Below are positions 1 through 9,951 of a stretch of 64,000 nt of DNA, in pieces. How positions within the stretch are numbered: the first letter of the stretch is position 1; each line of letters starts with the position of its first letter. Location: positions 22,711-86,710 of the forward strand of contig CAZLDS010000004.1 of assembly GCA_964558395.1 (NCBI GenBank). The letters run 5' to 3'. The translations under genes and the position numbers were made by a program. This DNA is from CSP1-5 sp964558395 (GTDB taxonomy: Bacteria; Methylomirabilota; Methylomirabilia; Methylomirabilales; CSP1-5). Under the pieces are notes generated by a model, which made no database searches, was not told where the DNA came from, and worked only from the letters and a program-made list of their open reading frames with translations.

Positions 1-90
1 CGGTCTGGCCTGTTCGCCGGGCTCATGGTTGGGGCAATGAAAAGGGAGGTTGGAGAGACGGGCTTTGGGGGGGATCGCCGGGTTTTGTGT

Positions 91-237
91 CTAGAGGATG
101 TTCTCGCGCAAAGGGGGCTGGTGGGTACCCCGAAAGCTTTTCGCGACTCTCACGATCCAGCTGCCCAAGAGCACAGCGCTTAAAGTCCCGTAGACCGTGA
201 TGAAAGAGAAAACGAACAGCGTATACCAGACTTTCAT
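91..237 (-). CDS. small single-pass membrane protein, 48 aa
   Basis: A 48-codon frame starts at ATG 237 behind a strong purine-rich ribosome site (AGGGGGGAG about 5 bases upstream). The product has one hydrophobic segment (about residues 4-27) followed by a basic tail, so it should sit in the inner membrane with its C-terminus on the positive, cytoplasmic side. I do not recognise a family. Small proteins like this are often accessory subunits of respiratory complexes, but no such partner is visible before the left edge. An open frame without a start also runs on the plus strand through bases 1-183; the ribosome site and hydrophobicity favour the minus-strand reading. Confidence 0.45.
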   Translation of the reverse strand: MKVWYTLFVFSFITVYGTLSAVLLGSWIVRVAKSFRGTHQPPLRENIL

Positions 238-639
238 TGTTCACTCCCCCCTGCGAGATATTCCCTTTCCCTCTACAGCAGGAGGTGTGCCAACACGCGT
301 CTTCAACGGCAGGTTCAATTGTGTAAGTCCTGTCTTTATAAGGAATTGCACCCAACGGCCCCCGTCCGCCATCTGAGGATCCGTCACTCTGCATATCAAT
401 GAAATGGTGAATATTGTGCATGGTGGTTTTTCCTGGTGAGTGTAACACGGTGAAATAGTACAGCGATATTTGTCGACCCCAACCATGCAGTCTCTGCCCA
501 GGGGGGCACCTAAGAAGGTGCATCAATGTCATCCCTCCGGACCTCGGACGTCGGCCATCGGACTTCGGACCTTGACACCGTCGCCGGCCTCGGGGATACT
601 CAATTCCCCCACAAGATAGCATTACCACGCGAGTGATTC
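238..639. other. 402-bp intergenic region between divergent genes
   Basis: No convincing gene is seen. A minus-strand frame through 241-486 has no recognisable content. The region must carry the promoters of the divergent small membrane protein and the molybdoenzyme. The only obvious structure is the heptamer repeat at 537-571. Confidence 0.4.
537..571. repeat. five tandem 7-bp repeats (TCGGACN type)
   Basis: Five consecutive heptamers with exact 7-base spacing: CCGGACC, TCGGACG, TCGGCCA, TCGGACT, TCGGACC. They lie about 70 bases upstream of the molybdoenzyme start. Purpose unknown: it may be a simple-sequence expansion or a small array of protein-binding sites. Confidence 0.6.
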
Positions 640-1779
640 GTGGAACGCAAAGCTGATACGCAACGCCGGATGACAGACTCCGTCTCTTTCTCGGGCCTGA
701 TCCTTCGCGAAAAGGACCCGGAGAATCTGGAATTTCCGTTCTCCACCCTCTCTACCTTCATCACACCGAACGAGCAGTTCTTCATCCGTTCCCACTTCGC
801 TGTGCCGAAACTGAACCCTCGCAGCTGGCGGCTCACGGTCGAAGGGTTGGTCGATCGGCCTCTCGAAATCAGTTACAAGGACTTGCTGAACTTGCCGTCC
901 CGTTCGATGATGATGACCCTCGAATGCGCGGGAAACAGCCGTATTTTCCTGACGCCCAAAGTCGGCGGCTTGCAGTGGGGGTTGGGCGCCGTGGGAAACG
1001 CGGAATGGACAGGTGTCCCCCTTGCGGTCGTGTTGGAGCGTGCCGGGGTACGCCCGGGCGCCGTCGAGGTGGTGCTGGAGGGCGCGGATGCGGGCGAGAT
1101 CAAAAAGGACCCGCAATCGCCCGGGAAGATCCATTTTGCCCGCAGTCTGCCCCTGGAAAAAGCGTTGCGGTCAGACGTGGTCCTCGCCTACGAAATGAAC
1201 GGCACGCAGCTCCCCGTCGCACATGGCTTCCCCCTGCGGGCCGTCGTGCCGGGCTGGTATGCCATGGCGTCGGTCAAATGGCTCACCCGCATCGTCGTCA
1301 CTGACCGCGTCTTCCAAGGCTACTTTCAGACGGCCGATTACACCTACTGGCACCAGCGCGAGGGGCTGCCGATCCAACTGCTGCCTGTGGCCGAGATAGA
1401 GGTCAAAGCCCAGATCGCGCGTCCCGCGTTGCACGAAGTGGTCCCAGCACATTCAGTCTATCGGATGCACGGCGCCGCGTGGGCCGGAGAATCGGAGGTG
1501 GCCAAGGTGGAGGTCAGCACGAATGCGGGGCGCACGTGGAAGGCCGCAGAGTTGCTCAGCGCCTCGTCCAGGTATGCGTGGTGCTTGTGGGAATACCGAT
1601 GGCGCACCCCGCCACGCGTGGGACGATATATCGTGATGGCGCGGGCGACCGACGCCCGTGGGCGCGTGCAACCCACGCACCGTGATCCCCATCGTGGAAC
1701 GTACATGATCAGCCACGTTCAACCGATCGAGGTCGACGTCCAGCAGCCACCCAGACCGACCTCCGCGTACACCATCTAA
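640..1779 (+). CDS. sulfite oxidase-family molybdopterin enzyme (cytoplasmic type)
   Basis: The 379-residue protein has the sulfite-oxidase fold order: a Moco-binding domain (about residues 20-235) and an Ig-like Mo-co dimerisation domain (about 255-370). The Moco-ligating cysteine is Cys96 in the motif TLECAGN. There is no signal peptide or Tat motif, so it is predicted to stay in the cytoplasm, unlike SorA or YedY types. The substrate cannot be read from sequence; sulfite or another oxo-transfer substrate is likely. The start is GTG 640, but ATG 670 (residue 11) is an alternative because neither has a strong ribosome site. It stands alone and converges on the hsp20 pair, sharing the terminator hairpin at 1820-1851. 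Confidence 0.85.
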   Translation: MERKADTQRRMTDSVSFSGLILREKDPENLEFPFSTLSTFITPNEQFFIRSHFAVPKLNPRSWRLTVEGLVDRPLEISYKDLLNLPSRSMMMTLECAGNSRIFLTPKVGGLQWGLGAVGNAEWTGVPLAVVLERAGVRPGAVEVVLEGADAGEIKKDPQSPGKIHFARSLPLEKALRSDVVLAYEMNGTQLPVAHGFPLRAVVPGWYAMASVKWLTRIVVTDRVFQGYFQTADYTYWHQREGLPIQLLPVAEIEVKAQIARPALHEVVPAHSVYRMHGAAWAGESEVAKVEVSTNAGRTWKAAELLSASSRYAWCLWEYRWRTPPRVGRYIVMARATDARGRVQPTHRDPHRGTYMISHVQPIEVDVQQPPRPTSAYTI

Positions 1780-1819
1780 TATGGAGAGGGGGAACCCTCA
1801 AGGGACGAGCTCACAAAAA

Positions 1820-1851
1820 AGCACCGGGGCGCTCTCTGGCCCCCCGGTGCT
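1820..1851 (-). terminator. intrinsic terminator of the hsp20 operon
   Basis: A 10-bp perfect GC-rich stem (AGCACCGGGG/CCCCGGTGCT). On the minus strand it is followed by a run of six T. It lies between the convergent molybdoenzyme and hsp20 genes, and it may also serve the plus strand weakly (TTGATCCTTT follows). Confidence 0.8.
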
Positions 1852-1872
1852 TGATCCTTTACGCCGGAAATC

Positions 1873-2268
1873 TTAGCTCACGGTCACGTCGATCTTGCGC
1901 GGCTTTGCCTTCTCCCTCTTGGGCAGGTGTAGGGTGAGGACCCCGTGCTTCAGCTCCGCCCGGATCCCATCCACGTTCACCTCGTCGGATAGCTCAAACT
2001 GCCGGAAGAAATTCAAGAGCTCATATTCCCGCGCGATGGGGGTGCCGGGTGCCGCATGGCTTGTCCGTCCCTTCAGCGTCAAGATATCGTCCTCGACCCG
2101 GATGTCCAGACCAGCCTGGTCCACGCCGGGCATATCCGCGACGACCGTCAATCCCGTGGCGTTCTCGCAGATATCCACGGGTGGGGTGATATACCGCTCT
2201 TGCGCGCGCGTCACTTCGCGCTGAGGTGCCCCCTCCTGCCGGACCTCGGGAACCGTCTTCTCCGCCAT
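1873..2268 (-). CDS. small heat shock protein, Hsp20 family
   Basis: A 131-residue alpha-crystallin-type chaperone that holds unfolding proteins in the cytoplasm without ATP. The alpha-crystallin domain covers about residues 30-120 and ends with the family signature GVLTLHLPK; the C-terminal tail is short. The start is ATG 2268, set by AAGGAGG eight bases upstream; the GTG nine bases earlier lies within that ribosome site. It is the second gene of a tandem pair, 15 bases after its paralogue, and is probably transcribed from the sigma70-like promoter upstream of that gene. Confidence 0.93.
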   Translation of the reverse strand: MAEKTVPEVRQEGAPQREVTRAQERYITPPVDICENATGLTVVADMPGVDQAGLDIRVEDDILTLKGRTSHAAPGTPIAREYELLNFFRQFELSDEVNVDGIRAELKHGVLTLHLPKREKAKPRKIDVTVS

Positions 2269-2283
2269 CGTCCTCACCTCCTT

Positions 2284-2733
2284 CTATCCCACATTCACCT
2301 GAATCTGTCGCGGCTTCGCCTCCTCGCTTTTCGGGAGGGTAATCAGCAGCAGGCCGTTGGAGTAATCCGCCTTCACCTTCGCCGGATCCACGTGGACGGG
2401 TAGATCGATGGTGCGGTTGAACTGTCCCGCCGCCCGCTCATTCCGATGGTACGCCTCGGCGGTCACATGCTCGAGCCCCATTTTTTCCCCCTTGATGGTG
2501 AGACGCCCCTGGACGACGGACAGGTCCAGGCTCTTCGGGTCAATGCCAGGGGCGAGCGCCTCGACGTACAGGTTGTTCACGTCCTCGATCAGGTTCACTA
2601 GGGGGTACCGACGGGCCGCCGTTCCGGGTAAAAACGCTGTCCGCCAGACCCGTGGCCACCGCCCACCCTCGAGGTCTTGAAATGTTCGATCCATCTGTTT
2701 CCGTAAGGCCTCCAGTTCCTCCCAAACGGTCAT
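2284..2733 (-). CDS. small heat shock protein, Hsp20 family (second copy)
   Basis: A 149-residue Hsp20 chaperone, first gene of the pair. The N-terminal arm (about residues 1-45) is amphipathic and unlike that of its neighbour. The alpha-crystallin domain (about 45-140) ends in GLLLITLPKSEE. The start is ATG 2733, chosen because AAGGAGG lies eight bases upstream; an 18-codon upstream extension lacks a ribosome site and would overlap the -10 element of the promoter. The divergence between the two copies suggests hetero-oligomers of the kind known for IbpA/IbpB, which is inference. Confidence 0.93.
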   Translation of the reverse strand: MTVWEELEALRKQMDRTFQDLEGGRWPRVWRTAFLPGTAARRYPLVNLIEDVNNLYVEALAPGIDPKSLDLSVVQGRLTIKGEKMGLEHVTAEAYHRNERAAGQFNRTIDLPVHVDPAKVKADYSNGLLLITLPKSEEAKPRQIQVNVG

Positions 2734-2776
2734 GGCGCATCCCTCCTTTCTTTGCTCCTCGTGGGTTCCGCCCAGG

Positions 2777-2804
2777 AATATATTCACCAGACCAAATTTG
2801 TCAA
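2777..2804 (-). promoter_or_regulatory. sigma70-type promoter of the hsp20 pair
   Basis: On the minus strand the sequence reads TTGACA, 16 bases, TATATT, about 45 bases upstream of the first hsp20 ATG. The surrounding 2740-2880 is strikingly AT-rich in a GC-rich genome. I saw no CIRCE inverted repeat, so regulation may be by another repressor or by housekeeping sigma only. Confidence 0.7.
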
Positions 2805-3013
2805 TATATCAGAAGAAAATTTTATCTGTACAGACTAATATTATAAATTATACGTTTATTTTCAATTAGTTACGTGGTATATTTGCTCGCTATTACGGTG
2901 TGAGGGATCGCTGGAGGGATCCGGGCGCTCCAGGCGCGCAAACCCGGTGGTAAACGTGGGCCACGTGCGGATGACCTCGTAGACCGCCAGACTGCTTTGG
3001 TGGGGGCACCACC

Positions 3014-3445
3014 CTACCCTTCCCCTTCCGACCTTTGGCCTCCCGCCCGTCGCCTTGCCGTCTCTCTGAAGCGCCCGACGACCTCTCCCATAGGCGTATC
3101 GGGCCCCATGATCTCCGCGACGCCCAACGCTTTCAGGGCGTGAATCTCTTCGGGGTCGATGATCGTCCCGCCCCCGAGGACCGGGATCTCGTCGGCCCCC
3201 TCCTGTTTCAGGAGTTCCAGGATCCGGGGAAAGACTGTCATGTGGGCGCCCGAGAGGAGGCTGATCCCGATGACGTCGACATCCTCCTCGATGGCGGCCC
3301 GGACCACCTGCCCAGGGGATTGATGGAGCCCGGTGTAGACCACCTCCATCCCCGCGTCCCTGAGGGCCCGCGCGATCACTTTGACCCCCCGGTCGTGACC
3401 ATCCAGGCCGCATTTCGCCATCAATACCCTGATCGGTTTTCCCAT
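3014..3445 (-). CDS. hcmB: B12-binding subunit of acyl-CoA mutase (HcmB/McmB type)
   Basis: A 143-residue stand-alone cobalamin-binding subunit. It carries the base-off B12 signature DGHDRG near residue 17 (the His is the lower cobalt ligand), followed by the GISLLSG and GGGTI elements of the Rossmann-like B12 domain. It pairs with the large subunit encoded 29 bases upstream to form the adenosylcobalamin-dependent carbon-skeleton mutase. The start is the ATG at 3445; a 39-codon upstream extension is not conserved-looking and overlaps the large-subunit gene. The assignment as HcmB rather than McmB rests on residues in the large subunit, since the small subunit alone does not decide substrate. 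Confidence 0.85.
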   Translation of the reverse strand: MGKPIRVLMAKCGLDGHDRGVKVIARALRDAGMEVVYTGLHQSPGQVVRAAIEEDVDVIGISLLSGAHMTVFPRILELLKQEGADEIPVLGGGTIIDPEEIHALKALGVAEIMGPDTPMGEVVGRFRETARRRAGGQRSEGEG

Positions 3446-3474
3446 AGAGGCGCCGTTGCGTCGAGGCGTATGCC

Positions 3475-5157
<1,683 letters not shown>

Positions 5158-5207
5158 CGCTCACCTCGCTAGGTCCACAGGTAGGAGTAAAGCATACTGA
5201 TCATCGC

Positions 5208-6638
5208 TCAATGCGTCTTTTTGAATTCCTGGAAAAGCTCACGATTATCTATGATCCGCCGCGCCTTGAACTCCGTCCGCGGCAACTCTCCCGGTGCCGT
5301 CACTTGGACCACCGCCCTGACCCCGACGAGCGCCCTCAGCCGCTCCTCTATCTGCCGCTGGAGCTTTGGGAGGCACTCCGGGTCTTGCCGGGCGTTCCCT
5401 GCAACTCCCTCGTTGTATTCCGCCTGGACCACCAGCTCATCCATAACCTCTTGCCGAGAGACGATCATGCGGAACTCCTCGCCGAAGCCTTGGATGCTGC
5501 GCAGGACCTCCTCAACGGCAGCAGGATACACATTATGACCTCGGATGATCACCATATCATCGACGCGGCCATAGATCCCCTTGGGCAGCCGCGGATAGGT
5601 CCGACCACATTCGCATGGCTCATCGGTCCAGGTCGCGAGGTCACCTGACCAATACCGGATCATGGGTTGAGAGGTACGTTCCAGGTGGGTATAGACCGGA
5701 ACCCCCTCTCCACCGAACGGGACGGGTTCCTTTGTCTCGGGATGGAGGAGCTCGCAGTAGACGATGTCCTGCCACAGATGCATCCCCTGGCGAAACTTGC
5801 ATTCGCTGTTGGACATCCAGGGGGTCATCTCGCCCATGGAACCGCAGTCCAGGCACTTCGCCCCCCCATAGGCCGCCTCGATCCGGCGCCTGGTGGAGGG
5901 GATGCCTGCGCCGGGCTCCCCCGAGAAGAACATGGTCCTGAAGGCAAAGTCTCTTGCCGGATCGATCCCCTCTTGTCTTGCCACCTCGGCCAGGTACAGG
6001 GCGTAGGAAGGGGTTCCGTAGAAGGTGGTCGCTTTAAAATCCCGCATGAACCGGACCGCCATGACCGTCTGACCGGCGACCCCGGCCCCGAAAGGGAACG
6101 AGGTGAGGCCGAGCCGCTCGGCACCGACCAGAGCTCCCCAACTCCCGATATAGAGGCTAAAGAAGGATCCGATGAAGAGGCGATCCCCGGGCCGGAGCCC
6201 CATCCCCCACATCACCCGTGCGTGGGCATTGCCGATCCGTCGCCAGTCATCCCGTCCGATCCCATAGGCGGTGGCCTTGCCAGTCGTTCCGGAAGTCCCG
6301 TGGATCCGGAAGACCTCTTGGGAGGGAATGCAGAGATAGCTGCCGAAGGGGGGATTGACTGTCTGATCTTCTCGGATCTCTTGCTTGGTCAGGATGGGGA
6401 CTCGGAGAAAGTCATCAAGGGACGTAATGTCTCCTGGCTCGAGTCCTGCCGCTTTCCACTTCCGCCTGTAGAGGGGGCCCTGGTCGTATGCATATTTCAT
6501 CTGGGCCCGAACTCGCTTCAGGATGAAGCTCTGTCGCTTCTCCGAGTCCATGGTCTCCCGATCCCGGAACCAGTATTGCTCTCGAGGATCCGGCAGATAG
6601 CCGTCATCATAGTCCGGGGGCCACCCTTCCGCTTCCAT
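5208..6638 (-). CDS. PaaK-like acyl-CoA ligase, probable 2-hydroxyacid-CoA ligase
   Basis: A 476-residue AMP-forming ligase of the phenylacetate-CoA ligase family. The ATP loop reads HGTSGTTGK (about residues 114-122). The later motifs YWSGDL and GRVDDMVIIRGHNVYP precede the mobile C-terminal domain. It probably activates a hydroxy- or aromatic acid to its CoA thioester in the cytoplasm. Being first in the operon 50 bases ahead of the hcmA-type mutase gene, it most likely supplies the mutase substrate, as the 2-hydroxyisobutyrate-CoA ligase does in Aquincola. The start at ATG 6638 is supported by GTGAGGTGA five bases upstream. Phenylacetate activation remains possible, but no paa genes are nearby. 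Confidence 0.82.
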   Translation of the reverse strand: MEAEGWPPDYDDGYLPDPREQYWFRDRETMDSEKRQSFILKRVRAQMKYAYDQGPLYRRKWKAAGLEPGDITSLDDFLRVPILTKQEIREDQTVNPPFGSYLCIPSQEVFRIHGTSGTTGKATAYGIGRDDWRRIGNAHARVMWGMGLRPGDRLFIGSFFSLYIGSWGALVGAERLGLTSFPFGAGVAGQTVMAVRFMRDFKATTFYGTPSYALYLAEVARQEGIDPARDFAFRTMFFSGEPGAGIPSTRRRIEAAYGGAKCLDCGSMGEMTPWMSNSECKFRQGMHLWQDIVYCELLHPETKEPVPFGGEGVPVYTHLERTSQPMIRYWSGDLATWTDEPCECGRTYPRLPKGIYGRVDDMVIIRGHNVYPAAVEEVLRSIQGFGEEFRMIVSRQEVMDELVVQAEYNEGVAGNARQDPECLPKLQRQIEERLRALVGVRAVVQVTAPGELPRTEFKARRIIDNRELFQEFKKTH

Positions 6639-6721
6639 CCGGTCACCTCACTCCGCGTCCTCGCCCTCGGACACTGCAAAGGGATTGATCAGAACCACGG
6701 TGGCCATGGCCGCAATCCTTT

Positions 6722-7126
6722 TTACTTGCACGGGCCTTTCGTATCGCCATGCGCCAGGTGTTCATCGACGGCCGCCGCGCCCACGATTATCGAACGGGCA
6801 TCTTCCGACTTGTCGGCCAATTTATGACACAGCGTCACCTTTTCCTCACCTGTCTTCTCTGAAGTCCTTTCCTTATGCTCCTTTTTTTCCTCTCGCTTTC
6901 CCGCCTGCTCTTGCTTCGAGTCGTTCCCGGTACTCTTCTTGTCCTTCTTGCCCTGCTCTTTCTCTTTCTTCTTCTCACCCTTGTGCTGCGTCACTTTTTT
7001 GTCCGCGTTCTTTTCCTGCTTGACGACTTTAAGCACCTGCTGCCCCGCCCACGCTGCCATGGAAGTGGGCATCACCATGGCCACCCCGACCACGACTGCA
7101 AGTATCAAAACCCTCATTCGAGACAC
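6722..7126 (-). CDS. secreted Lys/Glu-rich protein with C-terminal CH..HLAHGD motif
   Basis: A 134-residue protein with a Sec signal peptide (hydrophobic core about residues 5-22, cleavage after AWA), then about 60 residues of almost pure Lys, Glu, Gln and Ser that should be disordered. The C-terminal module of about 35 residues reads VTLCHK..., IIVGAAAVDEHLAHGD and ends GPCK. This Cys-His/HLAHGD module recurs at the C-termini of many secreted bacterial proteins, and its function is not established. The start is GTG 7126, with GGAGG at the right distance; the ATG nine bases later is an alternative. The two cysteines may form a disulfide or bind metal with the histidines. Confidence 0.75.
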   Translation of the reverse strand: MSRMRVLILAVVVGVAMVMPTSMAAWAGQQVLKVVKQEKNADKKVTQHKGEKKKEKEQGKKDKKSTGNDSKQEQAGKREEKKEHKERTSEKTGEEKVTLCHKLADKSEDARSIIVGAAAVDEHLAHGDTKGPCK

Positions 7127-7295
7127 ATTCGCCCTCCGTCTGTTTTCTCCGCTGCTGTGCGCGGCGCTCCGGGTTCGCTTCGGAAACACGGCGGTTGTCC
7201 CCTCCCGTCGTCCGGGGGGTGGACACCATTATCCCACACACAGCCATCCGGGCAATGCAGGATTGCAAGGAAACGAACGGGGTCACACGGAAGGA

Positions 7296-8030
7296 TTAAG
7301 CATCGGCCTCAGGGGGTTCGCGCACGAGGGCATAGAGGTGTAAGGGAAACGCCTTCTGCTGTCTCTGGGCAAACCGCATGCCGTGGCGGTAGCCCACGGC
7401 GGTGAGGATGTCCCCGGCCCACTGCACAATGCCCTCCAAGAACAACCGGCCTTGGATATCGAGGTTCAGGGTGATCCTTTCTCCGAGGGTAAGCCGGTCG
7501 GGGAAGTAGGCTCCCAGGCCCCCCGCGCTGAGGTCGTAAAGCCACCCGGTCGTCTCCAATAACCCCTTTGTGCGGACACGAACAGGGGCGTTCATCTCGA
7601 CCCGGGGATCCCGCCGCCCACAGGGTGCCTCTGCCGGAGGCGGGATGCGCCGGGGTTCTCCGAGCACCCCGCGCACGGCCCCCAAAAGGTCCTCCGGAGC
7701 GACGGGCTTGTCGAGCAGGTGTGCCACCCCCAGGCGATGCAACGTCTCACGAAAATCGGTCTCCACGCGCTCGCGAGTCACCACCACCACGGGTATGGTC
7801 CACAGCTCCGGGCTCCCGAGCCGGTATTCGAGGAAATTCCGGCCGTTCAGGACGGGCACCTGCAGCTCAAGCAGGATGATATTTGCCCTTTCGCGCTCAA
7901 ACCAAATGAGCGCCTCGGCGCCATTGATGGCTTCCACCACCCGAAATCCTTCAGGGTCAAGGAGATCGCGGCAAAACCCTCGGAACACAGGGTCGTCGTC
8001 GATGACCAGGGCAGACTGTCGGATGGGCAT
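7296..8030 (-). CDS. degenerate receiver fused to PilZ domain
   Basis: A 244-residue two-domain protein. Residues 1-122 are a CheY-like receiver with the acidic cluster Asp11-13, Thr85 and Lys108 in place, but the phosphorylation site is Glu55 (IILLELQVP) instead of Asp. Residues 137-240 are a PilZ domain with both cyclic-di-GMP motifs intact: RRDPR (139-143) and DLSAGG (166-171). It should bind cyclic-di-GMP while being locked in, or independent of, the phosphorylated state. The start is ATG 8030 (GGAG 11 bases upstream); TTG 8051 is possible. The output partner is unknown. Confidence 0.85.
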   Translation of the reverse strand: MPIRQSALVIDDDPVFRGFCRDLLDPEGFRVVEAINGAEALIWFERERANIILLELQVPVLNGRNFLEYRLGSPELWTIPVVVVTRERVETDFRETLHRLGVAHLLDKPVAPEDLLGAVRGVLGEPRRIPPPAEAPCGRRDPRVEMNAPVRVRTKGLLETTGWLYDLSAGGLGAYFPDRLTLGERITLNLDIQGRLFLEGIVQWAGDILTAVGYRHGMRFAQRQQKAFPLHLYALVREPPEADA

Positions 8031-8152
8031 GGGCCGATGCGCTCCGAGCAATCAGTACGTATCGTTTTTCAAATGTCAGATGAGCAGGCGAGGCGCCCTT
8101 GGTTGAGCTGCGTAGCTAAAAAAGTGTGTACACCGTCAAGAACATCGGGCAT

Positions 8153-8377
8153 TCACAGTCGGGGGGGTTCAAACGGCCCGTTGGTGACAAGCTTGATGAA
8201 CTCCACACTCTCCTCGGGGGTAAAAATCCCGAGGTCTTGGGCCGCGCAGATGATCTCTTTCCACGACGGTCCTTCCCCCTCAATCTCTCTGCCCCGCCGG
8301 ACGAGGGTATAGATGGCAGCCACGAGGTCAGGCGGCGCTTTGACGATGAGCCTCCGGAGCAGGTCCTGTCCCGACAT
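8153..8377 (-). CDS. hypothetical protein, 74 aa
   Basis: A short soluble, probably helical protein with a good ribosome site (GAGGAG five bases before the ATG) and codon usage like its neighbours. I do not recognise it. It contains no membrane segment and no cysteine pair; the middle has a WKEII stretch and the end is FEPPRL. It lies downstream of the CLC gene, immediately after the terminator hairpin at 8402-8443, so it is either expressed from read-through or from its own promoter. Confidence 0.65.
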   Translation of the reverse strand: MSGQDLLRRLIVKAPPDLVAAIYTLVRRGREIEGEGPSWKEIICAAQDLGIFTPEESVEFIKLVTNGPFEPPRL

Positions 8378-8401
8378 GCGGACTCCTCGGGGGGGCTAGA
8401 A

Positions 8402-8443
8402 ACAAAAAACGCCTCAAGGAGGGGTCTGTTCCTCCTTAAGGCG
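8402..8443 (-). terminator. strong intrinsic terminator after the CLC gene
   Basis: A 12-13 bp stem CGCCTCAAGGAGG/CCTCCTTAAGGCG with one mismatch and an 8-base loop. On the minus strand it is followed by TTTTTTGTTT. It sits between the CLC gene and the 74-residue ORF, ending about 25 bases before that ORF's start codon. Confidence 0.85.
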
Positions 8444-8568
8444 TCCCGGCCTCTGTCGAGCGACACGTCCATGGGGTCCTCGACTTTGTGCATATCTATC
8501 TGTTTACGCCGGTTCTCTCCCTTTGTCAAGAATTTCCTACACCCGGGTAAAGAGCTCTGGGTTTGGTC

Positions 8569-9936
8569 TCACGGTTCCTTTCTTCTTCCGGATAGTCTTG
8601 CATGCACCGCTTTCAGGATTCGTAAGACCCTCGCCCTGACGGGTGTGCGTCCCGGCTTCACGTGTGTTTCGATTTTTTCAATCTCCTCGCCGATCCGCAC
8701 TTCCAGGGACGGAGATTTCTCGATCGCGAGTACTTGGGACGGGTAGACACTCCGATGGCCGGTCATCACGAAACTCACGACGCAGGCCACCGCGGCGTAC
8801 GGGGCGATCCTCGGCCCAAAATACTCTACGGCCAACACACTCCCGGCAATCGGTGTATTCGCCGCTCCCGCCAAAAGGCTCACCAAGCCGATAGCCGCAA
8901 AGGTGGCGGTGTCCTCGCTCAAGATGTGGGCAATGGCCGTCCCCGCTGTTGCTCCCATGAAGAACATCGGCGTGACAATCCCGCCACTGCCCCCAAAGCT
9001 GAGCGTGATGCTGGTAAAAATCGCCTTCAAGATGAAGGCATACCAAATGACGCTGCGCCCTTCTAAGGAAGCCTCAATCGTGTTCAGACCCAGCCCGAGA
9101 TACTCTTGTGAGAAGAACAATGTCAGCACAATGATCAGCCCGCCACCAATCACCCCCTTCCACGGGGCCCAAATCGCCACGATGTCCGCAAGCTTCTTTG
9201 CCCATCGTAACGCCTCAATGAGAAGGACCGAACAGAGACCAAAGAAGACCCCCGCTACGAGGACCTTCAAGAAAAAGGCCTGCGTAAAGACCGGGACAAA
9301 TTCAAGTGGGTGGTAAAAATAGGTAATCCCCAGTGATGAGGACACCTGGTAGCTGATAATTCCCGCCACAAAAGAGGGCAGAAGGACGTCGTAGACAATG
9401 CTGCCCACAAAGAGCACTTCGACGCCAAAGATCGCCCCGGCGATTGGCGTGCCGAAGACCGAGGCAAAGCCGGCGCTAATGCCACATATCACCAATTTTT
9501 TCCGATCGCGATCACCAAATCGAAATATATCGGCAAAGATCGAGGCAAGGCCCCCCCCGATTTGCGCACACGGGCCTTCTTTGCCGACGGAACCCCCCAA
9601 CGAGATCGTGAGGATCGTCGTCGCAAACTTGACCGGGACCGCCAACACCTCCATCTTGCCTGCCCGTTTGTGGACCACCTCAATCACCCGCTCGGTCCCG
9701 TGGCCTTCCGCGGTCGGAGCAAGATAATGCGTCAGGATGACGCTGCAAAACAATGCGGCGGGCAGCAAGAGGAAAAAGTATGGGACCTGACCCGTGAGCC
9801 AGGTGCTCCACTCCAAGGTTTTCAGGAACGCCGCCGTTGCCAAACCCACGATGGTGCCAATGATCGTTGCAAACACAAACCATCGGATAATTTCAAAAAA
9901 AATGAGGGATTCTTCAGTGAATAATCGCGTCTTCAT
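8569..9936 (-). CDS. CLC-family chloride channel/transporter
   Basis: A 455-residue integral membrane protein with the CLC architecture of roughly 10 or more hydrophobic segments. The second selectivity motif is GGSVGKEGP, containing the external gating glutamate in GKEGP, and the later motif reads GGSGGIVTPMFFMGA. The glutamate implies a Cl-/H+ exchanger or gated channel. The first canonical motif (GSGIP) is replaced by EGHGTERV, so anion selectivity may differ. There are no C-terminal CBS domains; a basic tail of about 50 residues follows. It stands alone, with its own terminator at 8402-8443. Confidence 0.92.
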   Translation of the reverse strand: MKTRLFTEESLIFFEIIRWFVFATIIGTIVGLATAAFLKTLEWSTWLTGQVPYFFLLLPAALFCSVILTHYLAPTAEGHGTERVIEVVHKRAGKMEVLAVPVKFATTILTISLGGSVGKEGPCAQIGGGLASIFADIFRFGDRDRKKLVICGISAGFASVFGTPIAGAIFGVEVLFVGSIVYDVLLPSFVAGIISYQVSSSLGITYFYHPLEFVPVFTQAFFLKVLVAGVFFGLCSVLLIEALRWAKKLADIVAIWAPWKGVIGGGLIIVLTLFFSQEYLGLGLNTIEASLEGRSVIWYAFILKAIFTSITLSFGGSGGIVTPMFFMGATAGTAIAHILSEDTATFAAIGLVSLLAGAANTPIAGSVLAVEYFGPRIAPYAAVACVVSFVMTGHRSVYPSQVLAIEKSPSLEVRIGEEIEKIETHVKPGRTPVRARVLRILKAVHARLSGRRKEP

Positions 9937-9951
9937 GGTATATATCTGACC

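Noticed and set aside
5667..6827. 386-codon plus-strand frame
   Set aside because: Lies opposite the PaaK-like ligase, whose motifs are unmistakable on the minus strand.
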